Shown: positions 38,198-47,030 of the stretch, one piece after another
Layout of the letters: each line of letters begins with the position of its first letter
Position numbering within the stretch: position 1 is the first letter of the stretch
Source: Phycisphaerae bacterium
GTDB taxonomy: Bacteria; Planctomycetota; Phycisphaerae; UBA1845
DNA length: 64,000 nt
Assembly (NCBI GenBank): GCA_029260215.1
Contig: JAJDDQ010000021.1
Location: 62,001 to 126,000, forward strand
Reading direction: 5' to 3'
Made by a program: the position numbers and the translations under genes
The notes under the pieces: generated by a model
Seen by the model: the letters and a program-made list of their open reading frames with translations, nothing else
Told to the model about the DNA's origin: nothing
The model's database searches: none

Positions 38198-39607
38198 ATG
38201 GCCAAAGTAGCCCTCATCTACCCGAGGCCGAACCGCATCACATTTGACACTGCGCATACCATCAACCTCGGTCTCGCATACTTGGCCGCCGTGCTTGAGA
38301 AACGGGGCCACACCGTCGTCATTCATGACTGCAATCTTCAGTCCGATAATCTCTTGCCTGACAAGCTCCGCGAGGTCGAGCTTGTTGGCTTCTACGCGAT
38401 CACCGCGGCGGTCAAGGCAGCCACCGCTCTTGCGGAACGTATCAAGAACGACATCAACCCCGATTGCAAGACCATTCTGGGCGGTCCGCACCCGACTTCG
38501 CGCCCTGAGGAGACCCTCGAATCACCCTACGTGGATTACGTCGCCATCGGCGAGGGCGAAAACCTGATCTGCGACCTGGCTGAGAACCTGAATAAACCCG
38601 AAGTGCGCGATCGTATCGCCGGCCTCGCGTTTCGCCGGTCCGACGGAACCGTCGTCACCAACGGTAAAGCCATCCCGCCGGGCGAGTTGGATGATCTCCC
38701 CTTTCCCGCGTACCACCTTTTCCCTGTTCAGCAGATAGGCCCGACACGCCCGACGTGGATCAACGCGAAGAATCTGGTTTGCGGGTCGATGATGACCACG
38801 CGGGGCTGTCCGTTCAAATGCACATTTTGCACCTCCGCCGCCGATCAACCGTTCGGCAAGGTATTTCGTGCGATGTCGCCCGAGCGCGTCATCGAGGAAA
38901 TCGAATGGTTGCAGAAAGTCTGGAACGTCAACTTCATTGAGTTTCAGGACGACGTTTTCAACCTGATTACTTCGCGAGCCGAGGACATCTGCCGCCTGAT
39001 TATCCGCAAGAAGCTCAATATTCGCTGGTCGATCCCCAACGGGATTTCCCGCGTGGAAAACATCGACGAGGATTTCCTGCGCTTGGCCCGCGATTCCGGT
39101 TGTGTCGATGCGTGGTTCGCAGCTGAATCCGGTTCCGAGCGTATTCGCAATGAGGTCATCAACAAGCAAAACACCATCGAGCAGGTGCGCCGCGCGATCG
39201 AAGCCTCCAGCCGCCTTGGCATCCAAACCGGTGCGTTTTTCATCTTCGGCAGCGCTGACGAGACCCTCGAAGAAATGCAGCAAACCATCGACTTCGCCAA
39301 GTCGCTCCCCCTCGATCGCGCCCAATTCACCATCGCCACACCGTTTCCGGGAACAGCCTTGTGGAATCGCGTCGATCGCGAAGGGCGTTGGCTGGAGAAG
39401 GATTACGACATGTTCGGCCCCTACGAGAACATTGTCTATTACGAGGTCGGTCGGCTGAAGGCTGAGAACGTGATGAAGATGTACAAGAAAGCGTTCCGCA
39501 GCTTCTTCCTTCGACCCTCGCACCTGTTGCGGAAGGTGGCGTTCCGCAAGGAAACGTACACCAACCTGCCACTGCTCATGCGCCAGGCTGTGCAGTTTAT
39601 GACCTAG
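38198..39607 (+). CDS. B12-binding radical SAM enzyme
   Basis: 469 residues from the ATG at 38198 (AAAGG 9 bases upstream). The N-terminal 150 residues form a cobalamin-binding-like Rossmann domain (GLAYLAAVLEKRGH, ILGGPHPTSRPEE, YVAIGEGE). The radical SAM core follows with the cluster motif C204-x3-C208-x2-C211 (GCPFKCTFC) and the later TIM-barrel strand EFQDDVFN. The DxHxxG cobalamin motif is not seen, so the B12 domain may bind no cobalamin. Similar enzymes (BchE, hopanoid and tetrapyrrole methylases or cyclases) add or rearrange carbons. It is the last gene of a three-gene unit. Confidence 0.85.
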   Translation: MAKVALIYPRPNRITFDTAHTINLGLAYLAAVLEKRGHTVVIHDCNLQSDNLLPDKLREVELVGFYAITAAVKAATALAERIKNDINPDCKTILGGPHPTSRPEETLESPYVDYVAIGEGENLICDLAENLNKPEVRDRIAGLAFRRSDGTVVTNGKAIPPGELDDLPFPAYHLFPVQQIGPTRPTWINAKNLVCGSMMTTRGCPFKCTFCTSAADQPFGKVFRAMSPERVIEEIEWLQKVWNVNFIEFQDDVFNLITSRAEDICRLIIRKKLNIRWSIPNGISRVENIDEDFLRLARDSGCVDAWFAAESGSERIRNEVINKQNTIEQVRRAIEASSRLGIQTGAFFIFGSADETLEEMQQTIDFAKSLPLDRAQFTIATPFPGTALWNRVDREGRWLEKDYDMFGPYENIVYYEVGRLKAENVMKMYKKAFRSFFLRPSHLLRKVAFRKETYTNLPLLMRQAVQFMT

Positions 39608-39635
39608 CGTATCCCCACGCCTCAACTGACGAATT

Positions 39636-39717
39636 GGGTGCCCCACGGCTTTAGCCGTGGGGGGAGTCGAATTCGGAGACTATTCGACTTCCCCACCTCT
39701 GAAGAGGTGGGGCACCC
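39636..39717 (+). repeat. REP-like palindromes, inverted pair (REPIN-like)
   Basis: The left arm GGGTGCCCCACGGCTTTAGC(CGTGGGG)GGAGTCGAAT (39636-39671) and the right arm ATTCGACTTCCCCACCTCTG(AAGAGGTGGGGCACCC) (39682-39716) are inverted relatives of one element. Between them lie about 10 bp. It belongs to the same family as the pair at 20011-20110, but here the copies face each other. It lies just after the radical SAM gene. Confidence 0.8.
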
Positions 39718-39865
39718 TCCCGTCGTTTCAAGTCACAAGACCGCGTTTGCGATCGCCTTGGCCTGGGCGGCGGTACGATCGGCCCTGATGTCCATCAGAT
39801 CGCATCGGAATCCGGCAAATCGACCTTGTAATCTGATCGCCGCGATCCACGATCGCCGATCTGCA

Positions 39866-41581
39866 TTATCTTGAATACCGTTCGTCGCGGTGGTCCTCAC
39901 CGTGACACGTCAATGTACAACTGCCTGCGAATTGGCCCAGGTCGCGGAACTCGAGAAGCCCGGAATCCGGCTCAGGGCGTACCACGGACGTATCGAAGTT
40001 AATCAGATGCGTGTGATCCGAGCCTGACCCGACGGTGGCACTGATGCCGTGCGGCGCGTGGCAGGCGGAGCAGGGCGAATTCTCGTCCACAATATGCATT
40101 TTGTGTTCTTTGAAACTGTCGTCACTGAGAATGCTGCTGCGTTGGTGACATTTGTAACACATAGCATATCGTGCGGCAGACTCTGAAGCGGAGGCGGCTA
40201 TCACATAGTTGCGTTCGAGCAGGTAGGGATGGATCGATCCGTGCGGCCCGTCGGGGCCTGCACCGTTATTGCGCGGACCTGAGTCGTTGTTGTGGCAGTC
40301 CGTGCAACGAATGAGTGAACCGGGCGTCAATCCGAGTATGAGGCTTACAGTGTCGGAGCTTGTAACACTGGTCACGACCGGATGGAAACTGAAACTGTTC
40401 GGGCTGAACTTCAGCCTCAAATTGGAAGTCTGAGCAAGCCGTTGAACCGGATTTGAGATATGGACGGCTGTATCACCGTGACAGCGGAAACATATCTGGT
40501 ATTCGAACTGTGAATTATCAATGGACGTGCCTCCCGAAGTGACGCCGGGCGAACCCAGCAACGTCGGCCCGATGGGGACGTAGCCGGTGGTCTGCGTGAC
40601 GGGTTGGGCGGCGTGCGGATTGTGACAGTCGGTACACTCGACGTGCTCCTGCGACGGCGTGGGCGACTCGGCGGGGTCGTGAATGTCGAGGAATTCAGCC
40701 GGATCGTGCGCACGCAACTTCGCGATCTCCGATGAAATATCGGTTTGTGCGACAGTGCCATCGTGACATCGCAGGCAATTGTCCTCTTCCTGTCTGACAA
40801 TGAGCAGGCGTTCGGCACCGCCTGCGGCGTGAGGTCGGTGGCAGCTTCGGCAGGCGTTTTGTGCGACAGAATCGAATGGCCACTCGCCCGTGCCGGCGCC
40901 GGCGGTGGAAGCCGATGATGATTCGTGGCTGCTGCCGTCCCAGCCGTTCATTTGGTGACAGGCTGTGCAGAGTTGTCCGAACTCCTCTCCAAGAACGAGA
41001 AAGTCGCCGTTTGAATTGTCGTGTGGCGCGTGGCAGGATGTACACTGCATTTCACCGGTTGCATCGAGTCGGACCGCAGTCGGCAGCGTGCCGGGGTCAG
41101 TCAGTTGAAGATCGGAGGCGGCCAACGATGACGTGTAGGAGAAGCTGACGGGGTGATCGTTGGACAAGTCGGTGCCGAGGTTTGTCAGGCCGGCGGGAAT
41201 GAAATCACTTCCGATCATCGCGATTCGATCAGTCCTGCTAAGGACAAAGCCCAGTGCGATCGTGCCGTCATGACAGCTCAGACAGAGCTTGCTCGATCCG
41301 CTGGGTTGACCCGGCTGAGCGTCGAGTGTTGACGATGTGTAAATTGTATAACTGCCGACCGGGAGGTTTCGGTTCCAGAGTGGCTTTGATCCGGAAGTAT
41401 TGTGTGGCGCGTGGCAGAAGATGCAGACCTGTTGTTCGGTTTGAGCGCGGATTGCGCCGGGGCCTGTCGCGGACAGATTGTGTACAGTATCGGAAACGCG
41501 TTGTTGGGCGATGGTGGCGTCTACCAGACTGAACGGCAGCGATGCGGAAAAAAGGACGATGGTACCGGTGAGTCGGTTCAT
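39866..41581 (-). CDS. twelve-heme c-type cytochrome
   Basis: 571 residues with a signal peptide (TIVLFSASLPFSLVDATIAQ). Eleven CxxCH sites (CIFCH, CLSCH, CTSCH, CTACH, CRSCH, CLRCH, CTDCH, CFRCH, CTDCH, CYKCH, CSACH) and one CTLTCH (C-x3-CH) near the end give twelve possible covalent hemes. Sites come in close pairs with ...CHxPH, the doubled-CxxCH pattern. The first four resemble the tetraheme protein at 47618. It likely sits in the periplasm or on the cell surface and passes electrons along the chain. The ATG overlaps the NHL gene stop by 4 bp. Confidence 0.92.
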   Translation of the reverse strand: MNRLTGTIVLFSASLPFSLVDATIAQQRVSDTVHNLSATGPGAIRAQTEQQVCIFCHAPHNTSGSKPLWNRNLPVGSYTIYTSSTLDAQPGQPSGSSKLCLSCHDGTIALGFVLSRTDRIAMIGSDFIPAGLTNLGTDLSNDHPVSFSYTSSLAASDLQLTDPGTLPTAVRLDATGEMQCTSCHAPHDNSNGDFLVLGEEFGQLCTACHQMNGWDGSSHESSSASTAGAGTGEWPFDSVAQNACRSCHRPHAAGGAERLLIVRQEEDNCLRCHDGTVAQTDISSEIAKLRAHDPAEFLDIHDPAESPTPSQEHVECTDCHNPHAAQPVTQTTGYVPIGPTLLGSPGVTSGGTSIDNSQFEYQICFRCHGDTAVHISNPVQRLAQTSNLRLKFSPNSFSFHPVVTSVTSSDTVSLILGLTPGSLIRCTDCHNNDSGPRNNGAGPDGPHGSIHPYLLERNYVIAASASESAARYAMCYKCHQRSSILSDDSFKEHKMHIVDENSPCSACHAPHGISATVGSGSDHTHLINFDTSVVRPEPDSGLLEFRDLGQFAGSCTLTCHGEDHRDERYSR

Positions 41582-42753
41582 GGCGTCTGCTCTCGCGTTG
41601 GTTCCTGATTCGGGAATTTCGGATTGGATGATGATTCGCGAATTCGGGGTTTCGGTTTGATATAGTCGAAGACTTGAATGCGATTATTGTACGCATCGCA
41701 AACCCAGATTCGGTCGTTGGCGTCGATGTGAATACCGCCCGGCAACCAGAATTCACCCGGGCCGTTCCCCTCTTCACCCCAGAACAGAAGCAGGCGACCC
41801 GTGCGATCGAAGACCTGAACATTTTCGAAACGGGCATCGACGACATAAATGTGGCCGTCGCTGTCAATGGCGATGGCTTTGGGAAGCGCAAGATCGCCGG
41901 GCGCGTCACCGGCTTTTCCGATGACGATCGGTGCTTTGCCCTTCAGTGACACGCCCTGAACACGTCGATTTCCACTATCGACGATCCAGAGACGGTCGCG
42001 ATCGAGCAACAGGTCGGAGGGATAATTGAACGTGCCCGGTGCATCTCCGCGCCGGCCTATCACGCGAAGCGTTCTACCCTTTTCGTTGAGCACCTTGACG
42101 TTGTGAGCGCCAATGTCGAGCACGAACAATTCGGCAGTTTGCGGGTTCCAATCGAGTGCGACGGCGCGCAGAAGGTCCGATTCGGTTTGAACGGTTTCTA
42201 TGAGAGAACCGTCGTGCTCGTTTATCTTATAGATAGAATTGGCTTCCACGTCACAGAGATACAGTGTGCCCGGCGGGCCAACGGTGATGTCAATCGGGGC
42301 GAGCAGTTGTGCTTGTCCGATGCGGGTGATTTTTGTGGATCGCCTTTCGTTCAGGTCAAAAATATAGACACAGCGCCCGCCGGGATCGCATATCCACACA
42401 CGTTGACCGCCGCGGGTGCACACGATCGACCGAGGCCCGAAGAGTGCATCGGGTTTCTCAGGGCCTGCCACCAGATCACGAAACACGTCCCAGGCATTAC
42501 GACCGGGCTTGAGGTCGGCGGCGGTTCTTAGTTGGCCGACATATCGGATGCGCGGTTGCGCCGGGGCGGTCGGCCAAACGGGCGCGTTTGCGACGGTTTC
42601 AAACACCGGCTTGAGCGGCGTGCGGCAGCCGACCATACCGGGCCCGATCACGCAGGACAGGAATGTGAGCATGACGAACCGGAATAGCAGGATACGCCGT
42701 ATCGAAAGTCGATCGGTTGATTCTGTTCGCAACGTTGTCCCTCCACGTCTCAT
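41578..42753 (-). CDS. NHL-repeat lipoprotein of the cytochrome locus (A)
   Basis: 391 residues; ATG at 42753, though a TTG at 42732 has a better GGAGG 7 bases upstream. Lipobox-like GMVGC after a hydrophobic stretch. The mature part is a six-bladed NHL beta-propeller; blades read WICDPGGRCVYIF, YLCDVEANSIYKI, FVLDIGAHNVKVL, WIVDSGNRRVQGV, YVVDARFENVQVF, WVCDAYNNRIQVF. NHL propellers are binding platforms. It lies between the barrel gene and the 12-heme gene, overlapping the latter by 4 bp, so a structural role in the cytochrome complex is inferred. Confidence 0.88.
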   Translation of the reverse strand: MRRGGTTLRTESTDRLSIRRILLFRFVMLTFLSCVIGPGMVGCRTPLKPVFETVANAPVWPTAPAQPRIRYVGQLRTAADLKPGRNAWDVFRDLVAGPEKPDALFGPRSIVCTRGGQRVWICDPGGRCVYIFDLNERRSTKITRIGQAQLLAPIDITVGPPGTLYLCDVEANSIYKINEHDGSLIETVQTESDLLRAVALDWNPQTAELFVLDIGAHNVKVLNEKGRTLRVIGRRGDAPGTFNYPSDLLLDRDRLWIVDSGNRRVQGVSLKGKAPIVIGKAGDAPGDLALPKAIAIDSDGHIYVVDARFENVQVFDRTGRLLLFWGEEGNGPGEFWLPGGIHIDANDRIWVCDAYNNRIQVFDYIKPKPRIRESSSNPKFPNQEPTREQTP

Positions 42754-42811
42754 GCACAGGATTCCATGTTCAGTATCGTTCTGTCTTTAATTCGGTCTGC
42801 ATTTTGTCACG

Positions 42812-44884
42812 TCAGAATCGTCGCACGAGCTCTACAAGAATCGCCTGTGACTGGTCGTTTGCAAAAACGTTTTCGAACAAACTGTATTCGTAGGTGAGCT
42901 TAATCTTGGTTGTGCGAAAGGACCAATCAGCCGACAGATCGAAGTCGATGCCCTCATTGTCACCGCCGACGGTATCCTGTTCATTTCGGTATGCGACACC
43001 GGCTTCGATGTTGAATCTGCGTGTGATGGGATGGCGGTAGCGTCCGTCGATGGTCCAGAGTGTGACGTCGCGGGCTGCACGGTCACGAAATTGGATGTCG
43101 GACCACAGCGCGCTGATGCTGGCGGTGGCGGGGCCGATCTGTCGTGTGTATTCACCGCCGAAGCGAAGCGATTCGAACGGGCTGATCGTGGATTCGTGAT
43201 CCTCGATTTCGGCGAACAGGTGGAGTGTGCCTTTGCGGTACTCGCCGCCCAGAGTCTGAGCTGTGATGTTCTCGACGGTCACGCCGCTTGCGAGCAGGGG
43301 GCTTATCGTCTGGTTCTGGCGGTAGAACCGATAGTACAGATTGAGACCGAAATCGAATTCCTGCCGGATCCCGAAGCGCTGCTGGACCGTATCCAGATCA
43401 AAGTTCCCTGCGAGCGTAACCTGGTAGCTGACGAGGACGGTTTCGTCGTCGCGGATTCGGCCTGTGGGGACGCGTTCGATTTCGATGCGATTCCCGAAAT
43501 CCATAACCCGGTAGTCGCGTCCTCGGGCGTAGGTCTCGGTTCGGTCTTCGCGGATGATGGTTACGGTGCGCTGGTTGATGTTCGAATCGCTGATGATGAT
43601 CGGTTCCGGGTCGCGAAGGGTGTGTGACTCGTCGATGACCGCAATGACCTGGTCGCCGCCGGTGCGCTGCTGCCGCTCGAGTCGGACGCTGAAATCGCTG
43701 CGCAGCACGCCCCAGGGGTTCTTCTTTTGATAGTCGAAAAAGGCTCCGACCGTTTGTCGCTCGATCTCAAGCCCCGAGCCGAATTCCTGTCGCTGGGCTC
43801 GTCCGGAAGAGCGTGAGACGAGGCTGTCGTAAAGACGGTGTTCGAGGTCGCTGGAAATCAAGTAGGAGCGTTCCTGAACCGGCTTGGCACCGAACAAATC
43901 GCCTTGCGTGCGGTCGATGAATTCGAACACAAATGACGATCGCAGCCGGTCGGTGTGCTTCATACGCAGCGTTTCGCGCCAGTCGATCCGCTCGATGTCG
44001 AACGTGCCTCGCTGCCTGTAGCCACGCAGTGTGCTTTCGAAGCGGTGCTGCTTGTCGACGCCGAAATCGATTCGGTGACTGAGATTGGCTCTGTCGGTGT
44101 CGTATTGAATTGTGATGGGCGTTTCTTCGAGTTGTTCGCGGCTGACCCTCAAAGACAGAATGTTGTGTTCGCTGAAGTGATAGCCGGTCTCGAATCGTGC
44201 GACCGAGTTCCGACGGCTGCCGGGGCGTTCGCCGGCTCTGAGAAACGGGTTGAAATCGACGTTGGTGCGGCTGAGCTGAAATAGCGTCGGGGTTTTGGGA
44301 TCGACGTACTGCCAAGTGAAATCGAAGCTGCTGGTTTGGGTTTCCAGGCTGCCGCGAAACGGGCGCGGATCAAACGTACGCGAACGGACTCCGTGCAGCG
44401 TGATGGGGAAATCCTTGTTCTTGAACAGCGATGCCCGCACATCAAACTCCTCCAGCGTATCGTTCTGGGCGCTGTTCTGAATCATACCTCCGCGGTCCTG
44501 GTGAAATTCACTCTGCTGAAGTCCAGCCACCATCGCCAGCGAAAAATCGAGCAGATTCGGATGGTAGACGTAACCGTCCGCCTTGAGGCGAAGTCGCTGT
44601 TGAAAGATGGACTCGTCGTATTCTTCGTCACCGGTGGCCAGTTTGGAGTCGCGTTGGTTGCTTCGCTGCCGCGCCGTGATTTCGAGCTCGGTTCGGATGT
44701 TGTGCAGGGCGATCGGTTTAATCGCGTTCGTTTGAGCGGGCGGCGTGCGGCAACCCGTCGGGCTTATGATCAATGTTGCGATCGTCATCACAATGGCGAC
44801 AGAGCGCGTGACGGAGCGCGACGGCGAGGCGGGGCCGGTCGAATTCTGAGTGCAGCCGCAGTTCGTCGAAGGGTCAGGGTTCAC
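42812..44884 (-). CDS. predicted outer-membrane beta-barrel of the cytochrome locus
   Basis: 690 residues from a GTG overlapping the preceding stop. N-terminal hydrophobic segment with Cys (LIISPTGC). The rest has the amphipathic alternating pattern of a large beta-barrel: many short strands such as YRFYRQNQTI, LHLFAEIEDHEST, AGVAYRNEQ, and the final strand ends LVELVRRF with a terminal Phe, the usual outer-membrane assembly signal. There is no TonB box or plug. Size and context fit porin-type barrels that sheathe multiheme cytochromes in Pcc/MtrB-like conduits, although sequence similarity to MtrB is not claimed. No N-terminal CxxC of the MtrB type was seen. Confidence 0.72.
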   Translation of the reverse strand: MNPDPSTNCGCTQNSTGPASPSRSVTRSVAIVMTIATLIISPTGCRTPPAQTNAIKPIALHNIRTELEITARQRSNQRDSKLATGDEEYDESIFQQRLRLKADGYVYHPNLLDFSLAMVAGLQQSEFHQDRGGMIQNSAQNDTLEEFDVRASLFKNKDFPITLHGVRSRTFDPRPFRGSLETQTSSFDFTWQYVDPKTPTLFQLSRTNVDFNPFLRAGERPGSRRNSVARFETGYHFSEHNILSLRVSREQLEETPITIQYDTDRANLSHRIDFGVDKQHRFESTLRGYRQRGTFDIERIDWRETLRMKHTDRLRSSFVFEFIDRTQGDLFGAKPVQERSYLISSDLEHRLYDSLVSRSSGRAQRQEFGSGLEIERQTVGAFFDYQKKNPWGVLRSDFSVRLERQQRTGGDQVIAVIDESHTLRDPEPIIISDSNINQRTVTIIREDRTETYARGRDYRVMDFGNRIEIERVPTGRIRDDETVLVSYQVTLAGNFDLDTVQQRFGIRQEFDFGLNLYYRFYRQNQTISPLLASGVTVENITAQTLGGEYRKGTLHLFAEIEDHESTISPFESLRFGGEYTRQIGPATASISALWSDIQFRDRAARDVTLWTIDGRYRHPITRRFNIEAGVAYRNEQDTVGGDNEGIDFDLSADWSFRTTKIKLTYEYSLFENVFANDQSQAILVELVRRF

Positions 44885-45480
44885 CGGTCCATTCGTTTCA
44901 AGAAATACCGGTCAGTACCGGCATGGGGATCATGACACTGAATGCAGCGTCGTTCATCGAGTTCGGCGTGGCGCGGGCCTGCGGTCAGATCCGTTTGATC
45001 GTGGCAGCGCAGGCAGGTCTCGTCCGGCGGGTAAAGCAACAGGCCGGGAATCTTGCTCTCGTGGTAGTGGTGACAAAACAGGCAATCGCGTGCAGCCACA
45101 GGCCCGTGAACGAACGGAGCGTCGCCGGGGATGTTGACGTGACAGCGGGCGCATAACCCTTCCTGAGTCGTGGCCACGAGTTCCACACCGGCGGGTTGAT
45201 GGCAACGGCGACATTGAAATTCCTTGTAGGGCGGGTGGCTGATGAGTTTTTCAGCTACGACGATCGGGTGGAGTGAATCCGGAACGTCCAAATCGGCTTC
45301 GGTTTTCGCCTGTACAATTTCCTGGTCGTCTTTGGAATCGGGAGCAGCCTCCCCCGGTTTCGGCACGCCGTCGAAGAAGAACCCGAGTACGCGAAAACGC
45401 GCGGTTTCGTTACAGGCTACGGTCAGACCGGCTATCGTGACGGCGGTAACACTGAACACAAACAGGTGTCTTGCCGCCAA
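44881..45480 (-). CDS. pentaheme c-type cytochrome lipoprotein
   Basis: 199 residues from a TTG at 45480; AAGGA lies 7 bases before it and no ATG/GTG in the right place gives a signal peptide. The N terminus is a signal peptide ending in LTVAC. Five heme sites follow: CRRCH, CARCH, CLFCH, CLRCH, CIQCH, in about 120 residues, dense like nanowire-type cytochromes. The N-terminal Cys suggests lipid anchoring. The stop overlaps the barrel start by 4 bp, so barrel and cytochrome are translationally coupled. Confidence 0.85.
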   Translation of the reverse strand: MAARHLFVFSVTAVTIAGLTVACNETARFRVLGFFFDGVPKPGEAAPDSKDDQEIVQAKTEADLDVPDSLHPIVVAEKLISHPPYKEFQCRRCHQPAGVELVATTQEGLCARCHVNIPGDAPFVHGPVAARDCLFCHHYHESKIPGLLLYPPDETCLRCHDQTDLTAGPRHAELDERRCIQCHDPHAGTDRYFLKRMDR

Positions 45481-45535
45481 GGTTTGTTCCTTTTCTTTTG
45501 CCGCCGCTTCCTTGTCTCCCCGGTTGCCAACATTG

Positions 45536-46813
45536 TTACATGCCGTCGGGCGAGGCTGCCGGCGTCTTACCAGCCGGTTGCTTGTCGTCTGTCCGCCGCG
45601 GTTCGGGTGGCGACGGCTCCTCCGCCGGTCCGATGCCAGCACCCTCCGGCACGTCGGGAATCGCGGCGATCTCGTTTTCCGCCACGGTGAACCCTTCGGG
45701 GAACTGGCCGAACGCATACACGTTGACCAAGTGCGGGCCATACTGGTTCACGACCAAAATCAAATAATCGATATCGAACGAACGATGAGCCAAGTCCTTA
45801 AAATACGGGATCAGCGATCGATCCACGGCCAGTGACGAGGGAAGATCGAGCGCGCCCGGTGTTCTGCCAGGCCCACCGAAGTGCATGAGCGGATCGCCGT
45901 TGGAATCGTACATTTGAACGATCTCGGTAGCTCCGTCGACGACATACACAATGCCGTCCAACCCCACACGAATACCCCGCGGGCGACCGAATTGCCCCAC
46001 CTGATAACCGGGCTGACCCGCCGTCCAGACAGGCTCCCCCTCGCGCGTGAGTTTTTGTACCCGCCAATTCATGGTATCGCTGACGTAAAGGAAGCCCTCG
46101 GGACCGATGCACAAACTGCTGGGCAGCCGAAACTGCCCCGGCTCCGAACCGGGTGATCCGAACGAACGCAACACCTCTCCGGTGCGGCGGTCGAGCACGA
46201 CGATCTGGCAGGTCTTATCGTTGTCCAGGACGTAAAGCTCGTTCTCAAAGACAGCCACATCGACAGGCCGAGCCGGCTCGGGAAGATCGAAGGCGGTGGC
46301 GTACTGATCGTCCGGGCTGAATACGACAATTTGTTTTCGAATCGTGTCGGCCACAAACTTGTACCCGAGCGGATCGATCGCGATGTTCACCGGTTTGCGC
46401 AGTCGACCCGGGCCACGGATGCCGAAAAGCGAATAGGTTTTGTTCTTGAAATCCATCCGTGCGATAGACAGGCCTTTTGAATCGCAAACAAACGCAGCGC
46501 CGTCGTGGACCGCCAATCCGTAAGGCTTGTTCAGAACGCGCAGGCCACGCTCCTCATCGCCGAGCACGAAACGCTCGAGCGCGCCAGCTCCCTCTTCCAC
46601 CTCGGCCGCTCCGTTGGCCCAGGTCAAGAACTGAACGCGAGGTTTTTCCGGAGGCGGTGGAAACAGCAGCAATGCCCGTTTTTCAGCCGCCGGAGTCTGG
46701 CATCCCGAGAGCGTCGTTAGCGCAGCGAGCGCGAGCAGTCCACAAACGGCGTGTGGCAAGCAGTGCATGCGACTGATGACTTTGGCGGCTGTCTTGATCG
46801 GACGGGTTTGCAC
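45536..46813 (-). CDS. NHL-repeat lipoprotein of the cytochrome locus (B)
   Basis: 425 residues from a GTG at 46813 with AAGGAG 8 bases upstream; the longer frame to 46954 lacks one. Lipobox TLSGC. NHL propeller blades read FVCDSKGLSIARM, FVADTIRKQIVVF, YVLDNDKTCQIVVL, YVSDTMNWRVQKL, YVVDGATEIVQMY. The C-terminal 50 residues are Pro/Ala/Glu-rich and lack structure. It is a paralogue in plan of NHL lipoprotein A, but not a close copy. It lies between the tetraheme and pentaheme genes. Confidence 0.88.
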   Translation of the reverse strand: MQTRPIKTAAKVISRMHCLPHAVCGLLALAALTTLSGCQTPAAEKRALLLFPPPPEKPRVQFLTWANGAAEVEEGAGALERFVLGDEERGLRVLNKPYGLAVHDGAAFVCDSKGLSIARMDFKNKTYSLFGIRGPGRLRKPVNIAIDPLGYKFVADTIRKQIVVFSPDDQYATAFDLPEPARPVDVAVFENELYVLDNDKTCQIVVLDRRTGEVLRSFGSPGSEPGQFRLPSSLCIGPEGFLYVSDTMNWRVQKLTREGEPVWTAGQPGYQVGQFGRPRGIRVGLDGIVYVVDGATEIVQMYDSNGDPLMHFGGPGRTPGALDLPSSLAVDRSLIPYFKDLAHRSFDIDYLILVVNQYGPHLVNVYAFGQFPEGFTVAENEIAAIPDVPEGAGIGPAEEPSPPEPRRTDDKQPAGKTPAASPDGM

Positions 46814-46980
46814 GTTGCGTTCTCCTTGGGTGGCACAAACACTAACCCGCTTCGGTGCGGTACCGCAACGGTCGGCTGGAAGGATTTTCGGAATGACCTC
46901 CTGTCTGATTGTCCCGTCTCTCCGGGTCCGGACAAAAGGCAAAGTGGGATTCACCCCAAGGTCGCTCCGGATTGCGCGAC

Positions 46981-47018
46981 AGCGTGCCCCGTTTCGCGGA
47001 TGCGACGCGGGGCACGCT
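46981..47018 (-). other. strong hairpin between cytochrome operon genes
   Basis: AGCGTGCCCCG (46981-46991) pairs perfectly with CGGGGCACGCT (47008-47018); pairing extends inward with one mismatch to a GGAT loop. It starts 13 bases after the tetraheme stop on the minus strand. No T run follows on either strand, so it is more likely an mRNA stabilising or partial-termination element than a strict terminator. Confidence 0.7.
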
Positions 47019-47030
47019 TTCAGGCTGCGA

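Noticed and set aside
42812-44884. Barrel protein as a TonB-dependent receptor.
   Set aside because: No TonB box or plug domain; the barrel begins soon after the signal.
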